DNA of 14,655 nt from assembly GCA_038240335.1 (NCBI GenBank), contig JBBSDV010000074.1:1-14655 (forward strand). Direction: 5' to 3'. Position 1 is the first letter of the stretch, and every line of letters begins with the position of its first letter. The notes under the pieces are model-generated. The model saw only the letters and a list, made by a program, of their open reading frames with translations. It was not told where the DNA came from and ran no database searches. This DNA is from JBBSDV01 sp038240335 (GTDB lineage: Bacteria > Chloroflexota > Dehalococcoidia > DSTF01 > JACRBR01). A program made the translations under genes and the position numbers. This document shows positions 1-6,751 of the stretch, one piece after another.

Positions 1-1
1 C

Positions 2-133
2 TGGGGTCCGCTTGCGCCGTTCAAGATCGCGGCGCTCATGCTCATGCTCGCGTTGGCGCTCATCGTCACGCAGCAGCGCGCGCACACGCGTCGCCGCGCG
101 CCAGCGCCGATCGCCGTCCGGGTGGGCGAGTAG
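2..133 (+). CDS. C-terminal fragment of a membrane protein (partial, 5' end outside window)
   Basis: An open frame runs in from the left edge and stops at TAG 131-133, giving 43 residues. A stretch rich in Leu, Ala, Met and Ile (about residues 6-23, starting PFKIAALMLMLALAL) forms one transmembrane helix. It is followed by an Arg-rich tail (HTRRRAPAP), as expected for a C-terminal membrane helix with a cytoplasmic positive end. No family can be named from so short a piece. The frame choice rests on the hydrophobic segment and on the lack of a better candidate in the other frames. Confidence 0.5.
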   Translation, partial: WGPLAPFKIAALMLMLALALIVTQQRAHTRRRAPAPIAVRVGE

Positions 134-647
134 CTGCTTCGTCGACGTGCGACAGAGTGCAGTTCAGGTGGTGGTCGACTGGAGACGTCCCTAGCAGTTG
201 CACTTTCGTGATCGCGGCATCGGGCCTGCATCGACTCGTCACTCACAGAGGCCCGGCGCTCCGGCCGCGCTTCCTCGATGTTCTCCTTCTCAACGGAATC
301 AGCGTTCGCTAATCCAGCCCCCTACGTGCGCAACTTTTGCGTCAATTACCCGTGCCGATACACCTTTGCAACACTCGCTGCCTGATCTCTGCAGCATGAC
401 GATCCGAAGAAGCGGCGTAACCTGTGACATGCCGGCAAGGATCGCCCCCCACAGCCAGTCATGGCAGCGATGCACGAACCGGCATAGAACTAACAGCAGT
501 GTCGTCAACAGAAACAGGAAGGCCGCCTCGCGCGCTTCGTTAGAGCGTGCACGCGAGACGGCTCCGCAGGAAAGGAGGGCCTTCCCGACACTTTCAGTAT
601 CGAACGAATTCACGCCATTTACAACGCGCATACACGAGGAGTAACCG
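134..647. other. 514-bp intergenic region upstream of the DUF4331 gene
   Basis: I see no convincing gene here. The open frames on either strand are rich in Arg, Ser and His, lack ribosome sites and have no recognisable domain. A small perfect inverted repeat, CGCAA-ctt-TTGCG, lies at 329-341. A much larger imperfect inverted repeat lies at 517-585 and is listed separately. No clear -35/-10 pair was found. The region is long for this otherwise compact window, which fits a regulated 5' leader for the gene at 648. Confidence 0.5.
517..585 (+). promoter_or_regulatory. Long imperfect stem-loop in the leader of the DUF4331 gene
   Basis: The outer arms GGAAGGCC (517-524) and GGCCTTCC (578-585) are perfect reverse complements. 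Inside them, GCCGCCTCGCGCGC (522-535) pairs with GCACGCGAGACGGC (549-562) at 12 of 14 positions, around a 13-nt loop. The outer and inner arms overlap at 522-524, so the two pairings are partly alternative. The right side includes AAAGGAGG (571-578), a perfect Shine-Dalgarno-like string with no start codon close behind it. The element ends 62 nt before the ATG at 648. A regulatory RNA structure is inferred; nothing identifies a known riboswitch class. Confidence 0.4.
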
Positions 648-2606
648 ATGATCAGCATCAAGCGGCTGACCAAGTACCTGCTCGTTCCCGGTCTCGCCGG
701 CTTGGCCGTCGCATCATTTGTTGCGATCGGCACGCGGCCTGCGTCCCAGAGCGAAGCATCGAGCCACCGCGAGGCGCCGCTAATCAGCGGCGACCCGAAG
801 GCGGACGCCACCGACACCTACGTCTACATTTCGAACGACGCGCAGAACATGGCGACGTTCGTCGGCAACTGGATTCCGCTCGAGGAGCCTGCCGGCGGTC
901 CGACGTTCTACAACTTCGGCGATGATGTGACGTACGACTTCGACATCGACAACAACGGTGACTCGAAGGAAGACATTGTCTATCGGTTCACATTCAAGAC
1001 CGAGATCCAGGACCCGACGACGTTCCTCTACGCGACGGGAACGATCACATCCCTCGACGACCCGAACTTCAACTTCCGCCAGTACTACGACGTACAGCGG
1101 CAGGAAGGCGCCGGTCCGTTCGTGACGGTCGCGACGCACCTCGCCGCACCGCCGAACAACATCGGCCCGGTATCGACACCGAATTACGAGGCGCTCGCGG
1201 CTCAGGCCGTGTACGACCTGCCCGGCGGCGGCAAGGTCTTCGCCGGTCAGCGCGATGACCCGTTCTTCGTCGACCTCGGCTCGCTGTTCGATCTCGCGAC
1301 GATCCGCAAGCTCCCCGGCGATATGGGTGGCGGCGTCGACGGCGTCGGCGGCTTTAACACGAACTCGATCGTTTTCCAGGTGCCGATTTCGGACGTGACG
1401 GGCTGTCACTGCGATTCGAGCACGGCACTCGCGCCGGCGGCCGCCGCTTCGTCGTCGAACAGCGACACGGGCGACAGCAACGACGAGGGCGACAACAACA
1501 GCCAGGGTGACGATAATAACCAAGGGGACGACAACCAGGGCGACGACAACCAGGGCGATGACAGCAACGGCGACGACGACAACTCGCCGACTGCGGTCGT
1601 CACCGCCACTGCGCAGACGTCGAGGACGGCAGTGACGACTGGCACGGCCGTCGGTTCCCGCACGGCTCAGGCGAGCCGCACGGCTCGCGCGACGAGCACG
1701 ACGGCTGCGACCCGCACACCGAAGGCGACCCGCACGCCGAAAGCGACGCGGACGCCGCGGCCGACGCACACGGCCCGTCCGACACGCACGCCGCGGGCAA
1801 CCGCAACCGCTTCCGCAACGCCGCCGGCTGCGGATCTCGTGATCGGCGTCTGGACGGAGACGTTCCGTCAGCAGGTGAAGGTCTTCGAGACCAGCGGTGA
1901 TCAGACCAATTCGGGCCCGCTGCGGCAGGTGTCGCGCCTCGGCAACCCGCTGGTTAACGAGGTCGTGATCCCGTTGTCCGATAAGGACAAGTTCAATGCG
2001 TCGGAGCCCCAGGATGACGCGCAGTTCGCGCAGTTCGTCCTCAACTCCGATCTCGCGTCGAAGCTCAATGCGGTGTACTCACTTGGCCTGCCGACTACGG
2101 GCCGCACCGACCTGGCGACGGTGTTCCTTACCGGCATCCCCGGAGTGAACCAGCCGCAGAACGTGGTTCCGTCCGAGCAGCTTCGCATCAACCTCGGCAT
2201 CAAGCCGAGCGATTGCGGCGCACCGAACCGGCTCGGCGTGATTGCCGGCGACAACTGCGGTTTCCCGAACGGCCGTCGCCTCGGCGATGACTCAACGGAT
2301 GTCGAGTTGCGGGCGGTTGCCTGCGGCTACGGCTTCGATCTCGGTCCGTGCTCGCACTCGGCGCCGTACGCACCGACGACGGAGCGCCTCGGCGACGGCG
2401 TCGATGGGAACGACAAGGCGTTCCTCTCGAGCTTCCCGTACGTGGCGACGCCGCACCAGGGTTTCCAGCACGAGCACCACACGGGTGTCGTCATCCCCGC
2501 TGTCGCGGGCTTCGGCGCAGCCGCTGTTGTGCTTGGACTGTTGGTCGTCGGCTCGCAGCTCTTCCTCCGGCTTCGCCGCCGGCGTGAAGGCGTTGCGGCC
2601 GATTAG
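648..2606 (+). CDS. Membrane-anchored DUF4331 family protein with a large low-complexity insert
   Basis: This 652-residue protein carries the DUF4331 signatures. SSHREAPLISGDPKADATD (about 38-56) comes just after an N-terminal signal or anchor segment (about 10-28). The second half has RLGNPLVNEVVIPL, a LTGIPGVNQP segment, and NRLGVIAGDNCGFPNGRRL followed by DVELRAVACG. Between them, at about residues 263-395, sits an insert: an acidic Gly/Asp/Asn/Gln repeat (GDDNQ units) and then a Thr/Arg/Pro repeat (ATRTPK units). It splits what is normally a continuous domain. The C terminus has a hydrophobic helix (about 617-640) and then RLRRRR, so the protein is probably held in the membrane with its bulk outside. 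The start has a good site, GAGGAG at 636-641, 6 nt before the ATG. The biochemical role of DUF4331 is not known to me. The TPR gene just downstream is probably its partner. Confidence 0.88.
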   Translation: MISIKRLTKYLLVPGLAGLAVASFVAIGTRPASQSEASSHREAPLISGDPKADATDTYVYISNDAQNMATFVGNWIPLEEPAGGPTFYNFGDDVTYDFDIDNNGDSKEDIVYRFTFKTEIQDPTTFLYATGTITSLDDPNFNFRQYYDVQRQEGAGPFVTVATHLAAPPNNIGPVSTPNYEALAAQAVYDLPGGGKVFAGQRDDPFFVDLGSLFDLATIRKLPGDMGGGVDGVGGFNTNSIVFQVPISDVTGCHCDSSTALAPAAAASSSNSDTGDSNDEGDNNSQGDDNNQGDDNQGDDNQGDDSNGDDDNSPTAVVTATAQTSRTAVTTGTAVGSRTAQASRTARATSTTAATRTPKATRTPKATRTPRPTHTARPTRTPRATATASATPPAADLVIGVWTETFRQQVKVFETSGDQTNSGPLRQVSRLGNPLVNEVVIPLSDKDKFNASEPQDDAQFAQFVLNSDLASKLNAVYSLGLPTTGRTDLATVFLTGIPGVNQPQNVVPSEQLRINLGIKPSDCGAPNRLGVIAGDNCGFPNGRRLGDDSTDVELRAVACGYGFDLGPCSHSAPYAPTTERLGDGVDGNDKAFLSSFPYVATPHQGFQHEHHTGVVIPAVAGFGAAAVVLGLLVVGSQLFLRLRRRREGVAAD

Positions 2607-2618
2607 ATAGCGATCGAT

Positions 2619-2652
2619 AGAGGGAGGGCGTCCGCGCGGACGCCCTCCCTCT
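2619..2652 (+). terminator. Perfect 34-nt palindrome after the DUF4331 gene (terminator-like hairpin)
   Basis: A GC-rich sequence starting AGAGGGAGGGCGTCCGC is followed at once by its exact reverse complement, giving up to 17 paired bases per arm. It begins 12 nt after the stop codon. No T-run follows it (gccacaaacg). It may therefore be a weak or factor-assisted terminator, or a 3' stabilising hairpin that lets some transcription reach the TPR gene. Confidence 0.55.
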
Positions 2653-2712
2653 GCCACAAACGATCATGGACCGCATCACGTAGTGGGTGCGATGCCATCG
2701 GATGAGCAGCAC

Positions 2713-4011
2713 ATGAAGTACCGGATTGCCGCGTTCTCGATTGCCGTCGTGGCACTGCTGACGGTGTTCGGGGCGCGCGCATTGCTGCGTGGCAACGACA
2801 CCGAAACCGCCGTGACGACCGTCGCCCGCAGCACGACGGCATCCCAGGTGGCCAGCCTCGAGCAGCGGGTGAGGGACCATCCCGATGACGCGACGGCGCT
2901 CTCAACGCTGGCGTCGGCGTACACGCAACGCGCGCGGGAGACCGGCGACCCGTCGTTCTATGCGCTCGCGCAGACCGCCGTGGATCGGGCGCTCGCACTG
3001 GAGCCACGGAACGTGCAGGCCGTGGTCGTCGCCGGCGGACTCGCGCTCTCGCGCCACGACTTCACGCGGGCCCTCGCGCTGGGGCAGCAGGCCGTAGCGA
3101 TCGAACCGAGCTTTGTCGCGACGTATGGCGTGCTCACCGATGCGAATGTGGAGCTCGGTCGCTACGACGAGGCGACGATCGCCGCGCAGCAGCTTGCCGA
3201 CGGCCACCCCGACTTCGCGGCATACAGCCGCATTTCGTACATCCGGGAGTTGCACGGCGACCTCGACGGCGCGATCGCGGCGATGCAACAGGCCGTCGAC
3301 GCTGGTTCGGCGATCCGACAGGACGCCGCGTGGGGCCGCGTGCTGCTCGGCAACCTCTACCTGACGAAGAACGACATCGATGGCGCGGCGAGGCAGTACG
3401 AGCAGGCGGCGACGCTGCTTCCCGATGATCCGAACGCGAAGTTCGGTCTCGCAAAGCTGGCGATCGCGCGCGGCGAACTAGCGACGGCAGAGCCTTTGCT
3501 CCGGGACGTCGTGCAGGCACGGCCGCTGCCGGAGTACGTGATTGCGCTGGGCGATCTCCTCTGGTCGCAGGGCAGGACGCAAGAGGCAGACCAGCAGTAC
3601 GCCACCGTCGGCGTCATCGAGCAGCTCTTCGCAGCGGCGGGCGTCGACAACGACATCGAGCTGGCGCTCTTCGATGCCGATCACGACATCGCGCCGGAAA
3701 AGACATACGAGAGCGCGCTGGCAGCGTACCAGCGCCGATCGGGCGTGTACTCCGCCGACACCGTCGCATGGGCGGCGTACAAGGCCGGGCATCTCGATGC
3801 CGCGCAGGCGTACATCGCGCTCGCCGAACGCATCGGCACCCGCGACCCGCGCTTCTCCTACCACGCGGCGATGATCGCCGCGGCGTCGGGCGACAGCGTT
3901 GCCGCTCAGCAGCACCTCCGCGACGCACAATCGATGTCGCCGGCGCTGTCGCTCCGCTACGCCGCCGCCGCTCGCGCGTCGCTCGATGCAAGTGTGAGCG
4001 CGAATCAATAG
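2713..4011 (+). CDS. Membrane-anchored tetratricopeptide repeat (TPR) protein
   Basis: This 432-residue protein starts MKYRIAAFSIAVVALLTVFG, a signal or anchor segment. A linker follows, and then helical hairpins through to the C terminus with TPR spacing and residues, for example a LALEPRN turn, DFTRALALGQQAVAIEPS, DIDGAARQYEQAATLLPDDP and HLDAAQAYIALAERI. TPRs are protein-binding scaffolds with no catalysis. In-frame starts at GTG 2683 and ATG 2692 exist. I chose ATG 2713 because the hydrophobic segment then sits at the very N terminus and GGATGAG lies 6 nt upstream. The gene lies 106 bp behind the DUF4331 gene on the same strand. I infer that it handles or assembles that surface protein, or senses with it. 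No promoter of its own is evident. Confidence 0.85.
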   Translation: MKYRIAAFSIAVVALLTVFGARALLRGNDTETAVTTVARSTTASQVASLEQRVRDHPDDATALSTLASAYTQRARETGDPSFYALAQTAVDRALALEPRNVQAVVVAGGLALSRHDFTRALALGQQAVAIEPSFVATYGVLTDANVELGRYDEATIAAQQLADGHPDFAAYSRISYIRELHGDLDGAIAAMQQAVDAGSAIRQDAAWGRVLLGNLYLTKNDIDGAARQYEQAATLLPDDPNAKFGLAKLAIARGELATAEPLLRDVVQARPLPEYVIALGDLLWSQGRTQEADQQYATVGVIEQLFAAAGVDNDIELALFDADHDIAPEKTYESALAAYQRRSGVYSADTVAWAAYKAGHLDAAQAYIALAERIGTRDPRFSYHAAMIAAASGDSVAAQQHLRDAQSMSPALSLRYAAAARASLDASVSANQ

Positions 4012-4082
4012 CGTCACGCCGCTCGCCGCAAGCGATTCCGTCCGCTGACCGCCCTACGACAGAAGAGCCACCCGCACACGTC

Positions 4083-4097
4083 GCGCGCATCGCGCGC
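4083..4097 (+). terminator. Possible weak terminator hairpin after the TPR gene
   Basis: GCGCGC-atc-GCGCGC (4083-4088, 4092-4097) forms a 6-bp GC stem with a 3-nt loop. It is followed by TTGTC and lies 72 nt after the TPR stop. The T content downstream is poor, so this is a weak call. It abuts the repeat element at 4098-4129. Confidence 0.3.
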
Positions 4098-4129
4098 TTG
4101 TCACCCAGAGAGAAGCGAAGGGTCTTGTC
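4098..4129. repeat. Degenerate intergenic repeat, copy 1 (GCGAAG..TCTTGT type)
   Basis: TTGTC, then CCAGAG, then AAGCGAAGGGTCTTGTC. It aligns with 6650-6681 over the anchors TTGTC, GAG, GCGAAG and TCTTGT, with one indel and substitutions between them. The general form, GTCATTCTGAGCG followed by AGCGAAGAATCT, is familiar to me from intergenic regions of many bacterial genomes, including Chloroflexota. The family assignment is from memory and not from a search. Confidence 0.45.
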
Positions 4130-4133
4130 CGAG

Positions 4134-4160
4134 CGCCACGACCGCCACGACCGCCACGAG
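4134..4160. repeat. 9-bp tandem repeat, three copies
   Basis: CGCCACGAC at 4134-4142 and 4143-4151, then CGCCACGAG at 4152-4160: three consecutive 9-bp units, the last with one change. It is non-coding, in the gap between the converging TPR and SWIM-protein genes. No function is suggested. Confidence 0.7.
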
Positions 4161-4242
4161 CGCATCGTGCACGTGTGACTGCGGCGACTGGGTGGGATTC
4201 ATCACTCCTGCTGCACATCGGGGGCGGGCCTCAAAGCGAGCG

Positions 4243-4274
4243 GCAAAATGGAAAGCCGGATCGCTTGATCCGGC
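4243..4274 (-). terminator. Intrinsic terminator of the SWIM-protein gene
   Basis: Read on the minus strand, a perfect 8-bp stem GCCGGATC-aagc-GATCCGGC (4274-4255) is followed by TTTCCATTTT (4254-4245). It begins 33 nt after the stop codon of the minus-strand gene at 4308. The T-rich tail on this strand only shows its direction. Confidence 0.75.
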
Positions 4275-4307
4275 CCCGCGAATGCTATTCGGTTCTGCGT
4301 GACAGCG

Positions 4308-4571
4308 TCAGACGGCGGCGAGCGCCGGTGTCACCAGCGACGATGTCGGGATCATGCCATCGAGGATGCGCTCGAGCGCCATCGTGTGAGCACAGGAGCC
4401 CCAGCCCTCGAAGAAGTCGCAGGAGCATGCCCAGCGCTCGCCCGCGAGCGCCACGTGATGCGTATCGTTTTCGCCCTGAAAGTCGACCTCCAGCCCGGAG
4501 ACGTGCATGCGACTCCGTTCTTGCGCGTACTTCTTTGCCTTGTCGACTTTCCCGATGAGCCCAGAGTTCAT
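4308..4571 (-). CDS. Small SWIM zinc-finger protein
   Basis: This is an 87-residue protein beginning MNSGLIGKVDKAKKYAQERS. The C-terminal half has the SWIM pattern CxCx(n)CxH: C49-x-C51, then C60-x-H62, in WACSCDFFEGWGSCAHTMAL. SWIM fingers bind zinc and usually act in DNA or protein binding. This is a stand-alone finger with no other domain, so its partner is unknown. ATG 4571 is chosen because the text from there looks like a complete short protein and has AAAGGA about 12 nt upstream. A longer in-frame form starting at TTG 4676 (122 residues) has a better site, AAGGAGG 9 nt upstream, but would be translated straight through a terminator-like hairpin. The gene converges with the TPR gene and is probably monocistronic, with its own promoter and terminator. 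Confidence 0.75.
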   Translation of the reverse strand: MNSGLIGKVDKAKKYAQERSRMHVSGLEVDFQGENDTHHVALAGERWACSCDFFEGWGSCAHTMALERILDGMIPTSSLVTPALAAV

Positions 4572-4608
4572 GGTTGGAGTTGTTCCTTTCACTCTGACGT
4601 GCGTAACG

Positions 4609-4636
4609 AAAAAACGCCGTACGTGATCGTACGGCG
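4609..4636 (-). promoter_or_regulatory. Terminator-like hairpin in the SWIM-gene leader (possible attenuator)
   Basis: On the minus strand, CGCCGTACG-atca-CGTACGGCG (4636-4615) forms a perfect 9-bp stem, followed at once by TTTTTT (4614-4609). This is a textbook intrinsic terminator, but it lies between the likely promoter (4732-4706) and the ATG at 4571, with no gene upstream to terminate. Flanking GTAAC (4645-4641) and GTTAC (4607-4603) add an outer complementary pair. Transcription attenuation is inferred. Confidence 0.6.
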
Positions 4637-4705
4637 CTGAGTTACCGGTGAGATGAAGCGATGGAAGAACGTCCAAGGCTGGCGGCCTCCTTCGACGCTT
4701 CCACG

Positions 4706-4732
4706 ATAGTACGTGCAGCGCGATCTTGTCAA
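4706..4732 (-). promoter_or_regulatory. Sigma-70-type promoter for the SWIM-protein gene
   Basis: On the minus strand a perfect TTGACA (-35, 4732-4727) is followed after 15 nt by TACTAT (-10, 4711-4706). The spacer is slightly short. Transcription would start near 4699, just before the AAGGAGG at 4692-4686, leaving a leader of about 130 nt to ATG 4571. Confidence 0.55.
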
Positions 4733-4865
4733 CTTATGAATCTGAATCGGCTGCAGACGCCCGCGCAGCGAGCACGCCATCATAGTTGCTTACTCAGTCT
4801 CCAGCTCGCAGTGGTATCGTGGGCCGATGGAGCAACGCGAAACAGCGCAGCCGCGGAGCGCCCGG

Positions 4866-5486
4866 ATGCGAATCGTGGCCTACTCCGACTACGTTTGTCC
4901 GTGGTGCTACATCGGGCTGCAGCGAGTCGAGCGGCTCCAGGCAGAGCTGCCCGTCGATGTCGAGTGGCGGCCCTTCGAGCTGCACCCAGAGACGCCACGC
5001 ACGGGCGCGGATCTGCGCGGCCGTCTCGGCAACAGCGAACGCGTGCGGGCGTACACCCGGAACATCATCGCCCTCGCCGACGATGTCGGCTTGCCCATGC
5101 GGATGCCGCCCGTCGTTGCGAACTCGCATCGTGCGCTCGAGGCCGCCGAATTCGCACGCGAGCACGCCGACGCGGCAACGTTCGCGGCGTATCATCGCGC
5201 GCTGTTCCGCGCCTACTTCGAGGAACTTCGCAATATCGGCGATGCCGATGTGCTCTGCGAGATTGCGCGAGGTTGCGGCGTCGATGACCAAGGGTTGCGG
5301 CAGGCGCTCGCCGATGATCGCTACGCCGAGACCGTTGACAGGATCACGCGAGAGGCGCGGGACGACGAAGTGCTGAGCACCCCGACCTTCGTGTACGAAG
5401 GCGGCTTTCGGCTGACCGGCGCGCAAGACTACAACGTCTTTGAGAGCATCACTCGGCGGCTGCTCGAGCGGCGAGGGAGGGCGTGA
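4866..5486 (+). CDS. DsbA/FrnE family thiol-disulfide oxidoreductase
   Basis: A 206-residue thioredoxin-fold protein of the DsbA-like FrnE group. MRIVAYSDYVCPWCYIG puts the redox pair CPWC at residues 11-14, right after the first beta strand. The central part is helical, as in DsbA. Near the end, STPTFVYEGGFRLTGAQ contains the cis-proline (about 173) that packs against the active site, followed by the GAQ motif common in FrnE. There is no signal peptide, so it should act in the cytoplasm. An ATG at 4827 would add 13 residues. I prefer 4866 because GGAG lies 7 nt upstream and family members start just before the first strand. Its substrate cannot be told from the neighbours. Confidence 0.88.
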   Translation: MRIVAYSDYVCPWCYIGLQRVERLQAELPVDVEWRPFELHPETPRTGADLRGRLGNSERVRAYTRNIIALADDVGLPMRMPPVVANSHRALEAAEFAREHADAATFAAYHRALFRAYFEELRNIGDADVLCEIARGCGVDDQGLRQALADDRYAETVDRITREARDDEVLSTPTFVYEGGFRLTGAQDYNVFESITRRLLERRGRA

Positions 5487-5602
5487 CTCCGGTGCCACAA
5501 TCAGAATGTGCGCCGCTGGCGTCGCTTGCGCGGCATCGCGCTCAGACTAAACTCCGAATCTATCGGCCCCAACAACGCGATCACGACCCAGTTTCGTCCT
5601 AA

Positions 5603-5630
5603 TTGTCGATGTCAAACGGTCGAAGATAAT
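5603..5630 (+). promoter_or_regulatory. Candidate promoter for the unknown helical protein gene
   Basis: TTGTCG (5603-5608) and GATAAT (5625-5630) are separated by 16 nt, a fair sigma-70 match about 100 nt before the ATG at 5733. A second -10-like TACAAT lies at 5684-5689, 43 nt before the start, without a clear -35. Either could be used. Confidence 0.35.
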
Positions 5631-5732
5631 CGTATCTGCGAGACTCGTCTGACACGCGTAACATCACGGACACAGTGCGTCGATACAATCGCACAACGTC
5701 CGCCGAGCGTATCTGGGACGGGAGGTGGTGAC

Positions 5733-6533
5733 ATGATCGAGGATCGCGTCCGCGAGCTGAAGGAGATCATCGCCGGCAACGACGGCCGGAACGTCGCGGA
5801 TGCGCGCTTCACGCGCGCGGTCGACGAGCTGGTTTCGGCGCTGTACGACGACATCGGCACGATTAAGGATGTGCGGACGCGCGCGCTCTTCGATCTCTTC
5901 GTGATCAAGGTGCTGTACGTCGGCCGGCACAGCTGCGACGCCGGCATCGTCGAGTATCTCGGCGGCCTGCTCGAGCGCTACGTATCGACGAACGAACTCT
6001 TTCCGCCGGATGAAGACCGACGGCCGCGGCGACTCTATTTTTCCGACACGCTCGACGCCACGAGGCAGCCGGCCGGCACCGAGAACGTCTTCGAGGCGTA
6101 CCGCGCGTACGCTGACAACGCGCTGTTTATGAGCAGCGTCTTTCCGGCGAGTCTGCAGCCGCGCCGGACGCGGGCGCGTACGCCGTTGCGCCGTGGTACT
6201 GCTGCGCCTTCCGTCGATGCGGCCTACTACGTGACGACGGGCAAAACGATGTACCGGATGGCGGCGCGCGACGAGCACACGGGCTGCGCGCATCAGCCAG
6301 ACACGCTGACGAAGCTCGCGGACTACTTCGAGGTGTACATGGAGGCGCTCGGCGAGATGAGCGAGCGGTACATCCTCGGCTTCGACATGGAGCTGATCGC
6401 CGACAAGATGCTCGACGCCTTCAATCGATATCGGAGTTCGCGCGAGCACCGCGACCTGACGAACGCACAACGCTATGCTGCGATCCTGCGTCTCGATCGG
6501 CAGCACTTTCCGGCGGCGTTTCCGTCGGACTGA
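5733..6533 (+). CDS. Conserved-looking all-helical protein of unknown function
   Basis: This is a 266-residue soluble protein with no signal peptide, and I do not recognise a named domain. The sequence is mostly amphipathic helices. An N-terminal block (residues 1-90) includes ALFDLFVIKVLYVGRHS and YLGGLLERYV. A basic, disordered-looking stretch RRTRARTPLRRG lies near 150. The C-terminal block includes YYVTTGKTMYRMAA and ADYFEVYMEALGEMSERYIL, then MELIADKMLDAFNRYR. The density of aromatic and charged residues in the last block looks like real constraint. The start at ATG 5733 is well supported by GGAGG (5721-5725) 7 nt upstream. The frame stays open upstream to 5508, but that part lacks protein-like composition. 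Neighbours on both sides are enzymes in unrelated pathways. Confidence 0.8.
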   Translation: MIEDRVRELKEIIAGNDGRNVADARFTRAVDELVSALYDDIGTIKDVRTRALFDLFVIKVLYVGRHSCDAGIVEYLGGLLERYVSTNELFPPDEDRRPRRLYFSDTLDATRQPAGTENVFEAYRAYADNALFMSSVFPASLQPRRTRARTPLRRGTAAPSVDAAYYVTTGKTMYRMAARDEHTGCAHQPDTLTKLADYFEVYMEALGEMSERYILGFDMELIADKMLDAFNRYRSSREHRDLTNAQRYAAILRLDRQHFPAAFPSD

Positions 6534-6597
6534 CGGACGCACCAGCGTGCTCGATCCGCGGCGACTCATCGGTATCGGGCGCTGATCTGCTTGGTCG

Positions 6598-6626
6598 GCT
6601 CGATATCGAGCGAGCATCCGCGATGC
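6598..6626. repeat. Palindrome and adjacent hairpin after the helical protein gene
   Basis: GCTCGATATCGAGC (6598-6611) is a perfect 14-nt palindrome. GCATC-cgc-GATGC (6614-6626) is a 5-bp hairpin just behind it. They lie 65-93 nt after the stop at 6533. No T-run follows, so terminator function is only possible. They could also be a protein-binding site. Confidence 0.4.
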
Positions 6627-6649
6627 ACTCTCCCGCCGTCCACCGGGAA

Positions 6650-6681
6650 TTGTCGTTCTGAGCGCCAGCGAAGAATCTTGT
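6650..6681. repeat. Degenerate intergenic repeat, copy 2 (GCGAAG..TCTTGT type)
   Basis: TTGTCGTTCTGAGCG, then CCAGCGAAGAATCTTGT. It shares anchors with the element at 4098-4129 and is closer to the generic form GTCATTCTGAGCG..AGCGAAGAATCT. It lies in the 263-bp gap before the metallo-beta-lactamase gene. The rest of that gap holds only the palindrome upstream and the promoter box downstream. Confidence 0.5.
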
Positions 6682-6751
6682 AGGGCTGCCGCGAGAGATC
6701 GAGTTCAGCCGCCGTGTCGGCGCGTGCCAGTGCGCTCTCCGCAGAAGGCTC

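Noticed and set aside
198..644. Possible 148-residue gene in the gap before DUF4331
   Set aside because: The Arg/Ser/Thr-rich text has no hydrophobic core, no ribosome site before 198 and no domain. It would also cover the inverted repeat.
780..1769. 329-codon minus-strand open frame inside the DUF4331 gene
   Set aside because: It is Arg- and Val-rich text mirroring the low-complexity insert, opposite a clearly assigned gene.
1500..1800. Repeats resembling a CRISPR or minisatellite
   Set aside because: They are in-frame codon repeats encoding GDDNQ and TP-type peptides. There are no unique spacers of constant length.
5508..5732. N-terminal extension of the helical protein to 5508
   Set aside because: The extra 75 codons have non-protein-like composition. 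ATG 5733 has a strong ribosome site, and promoter-like boxes lie within the extension.
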